Shown piece after piece: positions 58,261 to 64,000 of a stretch of DNA of 64,000 bases. The notes below the pieces were generated by a model. That model was not told the origin of the DNA and ran no database searches. It was given only the letters and a program-made list of their open reading frames with translations. The stretch is from Populus alba. Its lineage: Eukaryota; Streptophyta; Magnoliopsida; Malpighiales; Salicaceae. The DNA lies in contig NC_133289.1 of assembly GCF_005239225.2 (NCBI RefSeq), positions 2,673,501-2,737,500 of the forward strand, written 5' to 3'. The stretch's first letter is position 1. Every line of letters begins with the position of its first letter. The position numbers and the translations under genes were made by a program.

Positions 58261-61076
58261 TAATTTTAAAATTCAGAATTTTTTATAAGAATATATATTT
58301 TTTTTTAAAATAGTCTTTATGTAGCTTATGTTTTGAAAGTGTAGAAATTTATTCCAAAATTATCTCAAAAACTGATTTATTTTTATATTTTTATTTCTAT
58401 CTCTTTAATTAAACATATTTTTTATTTCTGTTGTTTTTGCCTTTTCTGTTATAGAACAATAAACAAATGTTACCTAAGAATTGATTGAATAGAAAAAAAT
58501 TGGATTTAAGTTGTGAAAATTTATACATAATTACATTAGGTAAAAGCTAAAATTTAAAGAGTTATTAATTTGAACTAGAAAAATATATTACTTACAACAC
58601 TAAAAAAAATTGAGGAAATTACTCGCTCACTTGCTTACATTGTTCATATAATCAGTGAAATAAATATTTTTTTTTTTTTTCAATTTTTTTTAAAATTTTA
58701 TCATTTAATACTTAACTGATTTTTAATTTTCTTCATAATTTATTTTACTTTGTTTTTTATAAGATTATCACAGTCTCAAACAAATATCCTGATATGTGGT
58801 TGATGTTTAATTTCATGAATGTTTGATTTTATTATCATATAATTAGGTAAAAAAGTAAAAAAAAAAAAGAGTTATTAAATCCAATAAAAACCATGAAATG
58901 AGTCGCGGATTTTATGGGTTAAGCTATGGAGCCCTGATTAATCCAATATGTGGTCGACTTAATATAAAAAATAACATCTTTAATTTATTTTAAAGTAATA
59001 CGAAGTTTTTATTGGGCCATTTGGATCTATCAAGTCAATTGGATCATGTCGGGGCAAAAAAAATAGTTTTTTTTTTTTTTTAAAGTTATTAAACTCAAAA
59101 GAGTTCATGATCTGAGTTGCGGATTTGACTAGTTTAACCGCATAGTTTAGGTCGATCAAATACAATCTCCTTTTCATTTTAATTAAAGAGATACAATCTT
59201 ATTTTTTTCTTAAAAGAAATCACTTTTTTACTAGTTATTTTGATTGGTTTTAGAACTGTGAAGTTGACTATATTATATTAAAGCAACTTCTATATGGTTT
59301 AACTTAAAACCCGAACTAAAAAAATCAGGTTATGATATTTTAAGATTAATTTATTGAGCCAAATTTAATAAGAATGCAAATTTTTTTTCTTATGATCTAA
59401 ATATTTTTTAATTTTATTTGTTTTACCTAACATGTAATATAGCACAACCCAATAAACTAATATTATTCACACCACTTGCAAAAAGTACTAGCTGTTAGTG
59501 TAGGAAGCGATGTTGCAAAAATGCTTTCAAGTTTTTTTCATAGTTATTAAATATGGTATAATTAAATGGGTTAATTCAGAAAATACAAAATCCAAAACAT
59601 GTTCTAAACTTTTATTTTTAGTTGAATTAAATTAAATATTGATCTAATTAAATCAATTCAACTTTAATCGAGTTTTTCACCCAATCAATCTATATAACTA
59701 GAACAACACTTTGTAAGGAAAAAAGAATACAAATAAAACTTTATTATTTTAATAAAAATAATTAACCTGGATTAACTTATTTACCCTAGCCCAATACTCG
59801 TATATGTTTCTCAAATCGATCTCTATGTTATTTGGAGGAATTGGAATGTTTTCAACTCACACCGTTTTAAACCAAACCCTCCATGTCACACGCTATAAAT
59901 TAACTGCTTCAGCAGCCATTAGAAGAAAGTGATTCTATCAATGTTAACAGAGGAAATGAATTCTTTTTCAGTTGGAGCATCAAGTGCTGCACCTGCGGTG
60001 TCCAAATCATCACCGAAATCCCCAGATTTTCAATCTATTTTCCTGAAAACTGCTTTAGTGTTTTATCATTAAGTGGTCTCCTTAATTATCAATCTATTTT
60101 CCTTTCTTCATTGAAAGAAACAAAAACATTAGACTATCTGTTCAACATTTTTCTAAAAAAAAAAGTTTACCTTGGAAATTTAAGCCCATATATAGAGAAC
60201 GAACTTCAGACACCATCACATGGCCCCCAAACGTTGCATTATACTGTTTCATTATTTTTAGATCGTCATGGAAAAAAAAAAAAAAAAAAAAACTCTTCTG
60301 TCCGGTGTGGTGTGTGGTCAATACCCATTTCGAAGAAAAATATATTAAAAACCCCACTTTCGTTAAGAGGAGATATCAATAAATTAAATCTTTTATGGCT
60401 TTGAATTTTTTATTTTTGCCACTGGCGAAGATAAATGCTAGTGGTCTATCTTTTATTGTTTCCCCCTTCTAGTGCATGGTGTTGCTGGCCAAAGTATACT
60501 AATGCTTCTGGGCTCGTCGAGATTACAAACAGTCATTGTTTCACATTTTAAACTAGATTGCATTTATATATATATATATATATATATATGCAATCATCAC
60601 TCGAAGAAAACTATAAATTTGAGTTATATAGTCAAAATTATAAAAGTACGTATGTAGTTTTATTAAGCAAAAATCTTACAAAATATAAAAAGATAAATTT
60701 AAATACCCAAAATATTTATAAATAATTAAGAAACAATCAATCAGGAAAAATAATAAAGCTAAAATCCAAAATTAACAAGGAAAAAAATCTAAATTATGGT
60801 CCAAAACTTCGAAGGCAATTTTGAGAGCTTTCAAAGTAAATTGACAAATCCGAGTAGAGAGCAAGCTTGATGAGGAGTGCACAGAAGCTTAATTCATATT
60901 CAATTTTTTTTTTTTTTTATCAGGAATTCACCAATAAAATTTAAATATATCCAATCAGTTATGAATATTTTAAATCCCATTAAAACAGCTTATTAAACCA
61001 TATCTTTTTGTAAGTCTCATCCAGAAAATCCTACGCTAATTTTTCCGCATCAAATTAGAATATGGAGCACCTGAAT
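58261..61076. other. Intergenic, AT-rich, no gene recognised
   Basis: Frames at 60111-60404 and 60472-60657 run through A runs and an AT microsatellite (60567-60589) and are not credible. The phrases GAGTCGCGGATTTTATGGG (58900) and TGAGTTGCGGATTTGACTAG (59114) repeat within 220 bp, hinting at a diverged local duplication. Confidence 0.4.
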
Positions 61077-62042
61077 TTATAGAGACGATGATTCCCTCTT
61101 TACAGATAAAGACACAAGCTTCGCCCTCATGGCCTCACTATCCAATGTGTAAGTTCCTTCCATGACCTGTAAAATCAATCCACAAAGTTAAAAATTAGAC
61201 TCTAAACTTTACGAAAGAAAGAAACAGAAGGACAAACAAAAAAACACAAACAAATGTTATAGCACCTGAAGATGTAAATCATAGAAGACCCTGTCCCCAA
61301 ATGACTCAAAGGAAGAAGAGTTTTTTAGAACAAGTCCATCTTCCTCTAAGGTGAGCAAGATTTCTGATAATGGACTTTTATGGTTCTTGTAAGTGGAAAT
61401 ATGAACGACAACTTCTCTATCACTAAGCTGGCTTGCCGATACCGATGATAAAGAGCTATAAACGGTGTCATTTCTTTGATTTTCTTGATGAATTATACCA
61501 CCTTGCTTTGATAACTTTGATAAAAGCTCCCCCTTTCTTTGAACCAGTCTCTCCACTTGCTGTTGAAGCTCTGGTAGGTACTTAAGCGCACGTGAAACAG
61601 TGGCCGGCACGCTTAATTTGTTCTGCAACGATATCATCGCAACCATCAAACTCAAGACCTACCCATGTTTAAATTAAAAGCTTCTCTTGATTATAACGGA
61701 TTGCCTCTTAGGGTTCAATAAGAAACGTACCATTTGATCAGCTGCTGGGAGAAGTGAACGAAGTGAAGAATACAAACTTTTAATCTTCTTGCGACGGTCA
61801 CGTTCATTAGCGTTGTGGCTAAGTTTCTTGACCATGCTAGGGTCAACACTTCCACTATATGCCGTGAATGATGGGGAGCGATCAAGCTTTATTATTTGTG
61901 GCTGAGATGGAGGGAATTGAGTAATTAATGACTCTTGGGTTTCACTATCTCTAAAACTTGGGTAGCTCCGCTCATGGCTTGTGGGTTCCTCTACGGGCCA
62001 TCCAAATGTTGAAAACAAAGTAGCAGGAGATAATTCTAACAT
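61077..62042 (-). CDS. bHLH38-like: Subgroup Ib bHLH transcription factor (bHLH38/39/100/101, ORG2-like), 3 exons, 252 aa
   Basis: In the family, these factors pair with FIT and switch on iron-uptake genes when iron is short. Exons are 62042-61731, 61622-61266 and 61166-61077 (312 + 357 + 90 nt, GT/AG, phase 0). The N-terminus MLELSPATLFSTFGWPVEEP is typical of ORG2-type proteins. The basic region KKLSHNANERDRRKKIKSLY has the His76-Glu80-Arg84 E-box set, and the helix-loop-helix crosses the first intron (SSLRSLLPAADQM, then NKLSVPATVSRALKYLPELQ). A C-terminal ACT-like region follows (VVVHISTYKNHKSPLSEILL, LEEDGLVL, DRVFYDLHLQ). The last exon encodes VMEGTYTLDSEAMRAKLVSL and a Ser-rich end. 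A TATAAAG lies about 70 bp upstream on the minus strand. The single best orthologue cannot be fixed without a tree. Confidence 0.93.
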
Positions 62043-62110
62043 TTCGGATTAGGTTTTAGGCTTTTGAAACTTAATTAGTTTGCTAAGCAAGTGAGAGATA
62101 TGATCATGAC

Positions 62111-62118
62111 TTTATATC
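62111..62118 (-). promoter_or_regulatory. TATA box of the Ib bHLH gene
   Basis: GATATAAA on the minus strand lies about 70 bp before the start codon at 62042. Confidence 0.5.
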
Positions 62119-63309
62119 ATGAAGCTCTCATCATAGAGGCCTCATCATTTGATCATGTATGCCCCATAATTTGATTTTTTTTATAAAATCATTTGTTATT
62201 AAATGGTGAGAAAATCATTAAAAAATTTGATGCCCGAAATGTAGTTATTTTTATAATATAAGGGAAAAATGAAAATGGCACTACCTAGCTAGCTTCTCGA
62301 TCTTTTGCAAGAATATTCTTGATGCCGTGGTACTGTACTGATACAACTAATTATGTATATGAATAGGCAGTCAAATTAGCAGTGGCCCAGTCAGAATGAA
62401 GGATATGAATACTAAATATGCAAAATTCTTTTAAACAAAAGGTCTCGCTATAAAAATATGAAACTGGAGAGAAATGCTATCAAAATATTACACCATACAA
62501 GAAGGACGAATCTTGGTCGAATTCCATTCCCAGCTTAATTATTACTATAGTCAATGCACTGTAAATCTTTTAATTTACATGTAAATGCTCTATAAATCTT
62601 TTTTATTTTTTTTGATTTAGTGGTTGCCGGGTCATTGCGCAACCATGACTAATCTCACGAAAACACCCTGGTGGACATGTAGGGGGAGAATACATTTTTT
62701 GTTTGAATTGTAACGATTGTATTTTTCAATCTACATGTAAGTGTACATTTGCTGGGGACCTAATCGGCTCTTTCATGCGGTTTGGCTCTTGAAAGTGGTT
62801 ACCCAACTGTGGATTGCGTTTATGTACGTAAATGTATACATGATATTTGATATATTTACAAATGCACTTTGAATATTATTAGAAAAACACACTACCTTAT
62901 ATATAAACTATGGAAAAGTTAATTGGACAATATTATTATTATCTGCAAGATATATACCAACCCCAATTAAATGGGATAGTTGCGACCTTATCTGTATGCC
63001 ATTGGCTTTCTCTGATGGAGGAATATTTAATTATTTAGAGCAATCTGCTGCCCATTGTTTTATCTCAAAATTTGGTGTAAGTTGCTGTCGAAATCACTAA
63101 ATTTATACTTACTTGTGTATAAAATAACAAACATAAAATGAAGAGACACAAGTAATTAGTTGATGAACTCACAAAACCCAATGGAACAAAGAGATGAGAA
63201 CTGGTTAGCTTATGAATGACATCTACATTTCCCTCCCTTCACTATTTAATATATAGAAAACTTAATATAATAGTATCAAGCAAAAAAACACAAAAAAAGG
63301 GGCTTGGCC
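62119..63309. other. Upstream region of the Ib bHLH gene, no gene recognised
   Basis: No coding signal. GGTTGCCGGGTCATTGCGCAACCATG near 62622 holds a GGTTGC/GCAACC inverted pair and could be part of a short repeat. Confidence 0.35.
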
Positions 63310-63549
63310 TTAATTATCCCATATATTAATATAACGGTGATATAAATTTTGACATTTTTTTTCTTCTGCTTCCGAAGAGCTTGTGTTACAATGGTTGATC
63401 TCAGAAGGCTCTTGTGCGATGTGCATGGCTTGCGCGAGTCCTAAGAGCACATTTAGCCAGTGTCTTAGTCTTACACTCGAGGCTATCGCGTGGAGACAGA
63501 CACTCTTCTCATTCCCAGACCTAGGCTTCCCAATAACTTTGAAGGCCAT
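63310..63549 (-). CDS. Hypothetical small ORF, 79 aa
   Basis: It starts MAFKVIGKPRSGNEKSVCLH and continues with a mildly hydrophobic segment (WLNVLLGLAQAMHIA) and a Ser/Glu-rich tail. Local GC is higher than the surroundings. No domain is recognised. An overlapping frame on the other strand shows the stretch is open on both strands, which lowers confidence. It may be a real small protein, the end of a gene, or chance. Confidence 0.25.
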   Translation of the reverse strand: MAFKVIGKPRSGNEKSVCLHAIASSVRLRHWLNVLLGLAQAMHIAQEPSEINHCNTSSSEAEEKKCQNLYHRYINIWDN

Positions 63550-63569
63550 TATTTATTATAATGATTAGC

Positions 63570-64000
63570 ATTACATAATAATCTACCGGTGAGAGAAAGA
63601 TTTTAAGTTTTGTTCTGGTGTTATTTCTTAAGAAGAACGTGAGCATACAATGCCATATTAACTTACAGCAACAAAAGCAGAGCATTTAAAGGGTACTGAA
63701 GATAACATATACAAGGATTCCAAGAGCTAGCAACTAGGGATTATCTTCCATATATGTTGCTAGTAGTTATCTTGATCTGCATGAACAAGGACATGAAGCA
63801 GCCTCCATGTATTGTCATGTCTGATTTGGTATTACAGAGTCCCTTTTGTTTCGGGTGAATGACAGCAGTTTCCTTATCTTGTTAGACTACCATTCTAACT
63901 TGAATTTGTTACCATTGAAACATCATTATCTCCTAACTTCTCTCCACCAAAAGAGCCAATTTTGGAGGCATTGTGGGCAGCATTGTAAGGAGCTTTGTTA
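63570..64000. other. Window end, no gene recognised
   Basis: No open frames or repeats of note. GC is moderate and it could belong to the untranslated region of a neighbouring gene. Confidence 0.35.

Overview
This is plant nuclear DNA, AT-rich and intron-containing. It is almost certainly from a dicot tree of the poplar/willow type (Populus, Salicaceae). That inference rests on the protein sequences, the gene structures and a dispersed short repeat family that I associate with Salicaceae. It has not been tested by any search. There are no operons, bacterial signals or CRISPR arrays.

Four intact host genes can be built exon by exon with consistent splice phases. (1) Hydroxymethylglutaryl-CoA lyase, minus strand, 5555-9712, 8 coding exons, 418 aa, ending in the peroxisomal tripeptide SKL. 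(2) A canonical long-loop PIN-FORMED auxin efflux carrier, plus strand, 35410-38318, 6 exons, 591 aa, most like the PIN1/SoPIN1 group. (3) A bHLH factor of the bHLH30/106/107 type, plus strand, 45314-46890, 2 exons, 240 aa. (4) A subgroup Ib bHLH factor (bHLH38/39/100/101 or ORG2/ORG3 type, iron-deficiency response), minus strand, 61077-62042, 3 exons, 252 aa. The four genes have unrelated roles and no sign of shared control.

The rest is mainly transposable-element debris. 15722-22999 looks like a whole PIF/Harbinger element with a TTA target duplication, a Myb/SANT-like ORF1 carrying a frameshift, a DDE transposase carrying two in-frame stops, and an ATG-less set of spliced coding-like exons upstream of ORF1. 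A 686-bp MITE with TAA flanks follows at 23113-23798. A decayed Mutator-like (MULE) transposase lies at 28290-30230. A 186-bp solo LTR with a perfect GTTTA duplication lies at 31350-31535. A chimeric block of two broken Ty3/gypsy retrotransposons fills 51354-57856. A 404-bp, about 98% identical direct repeat occurs on both sides of that block (49288-49691 and 57857-58260), and its second copy starts at the base after the last LTR.

Smaller repeats include two SINE-like elements, several tandem or direct duplications, a field of subterminal palindromes (11600-12595), a possible TRIM (13691-14625) and many copies of a short AT-rich terminal-repeat element. No wholly new system is proven. The best candidates for a second look are the spliced ATG-less segment inside the Harbinger element, the 404-bp duplication at the retrotransposon edge, and the SKL ending on the HMG-CoA lyase.
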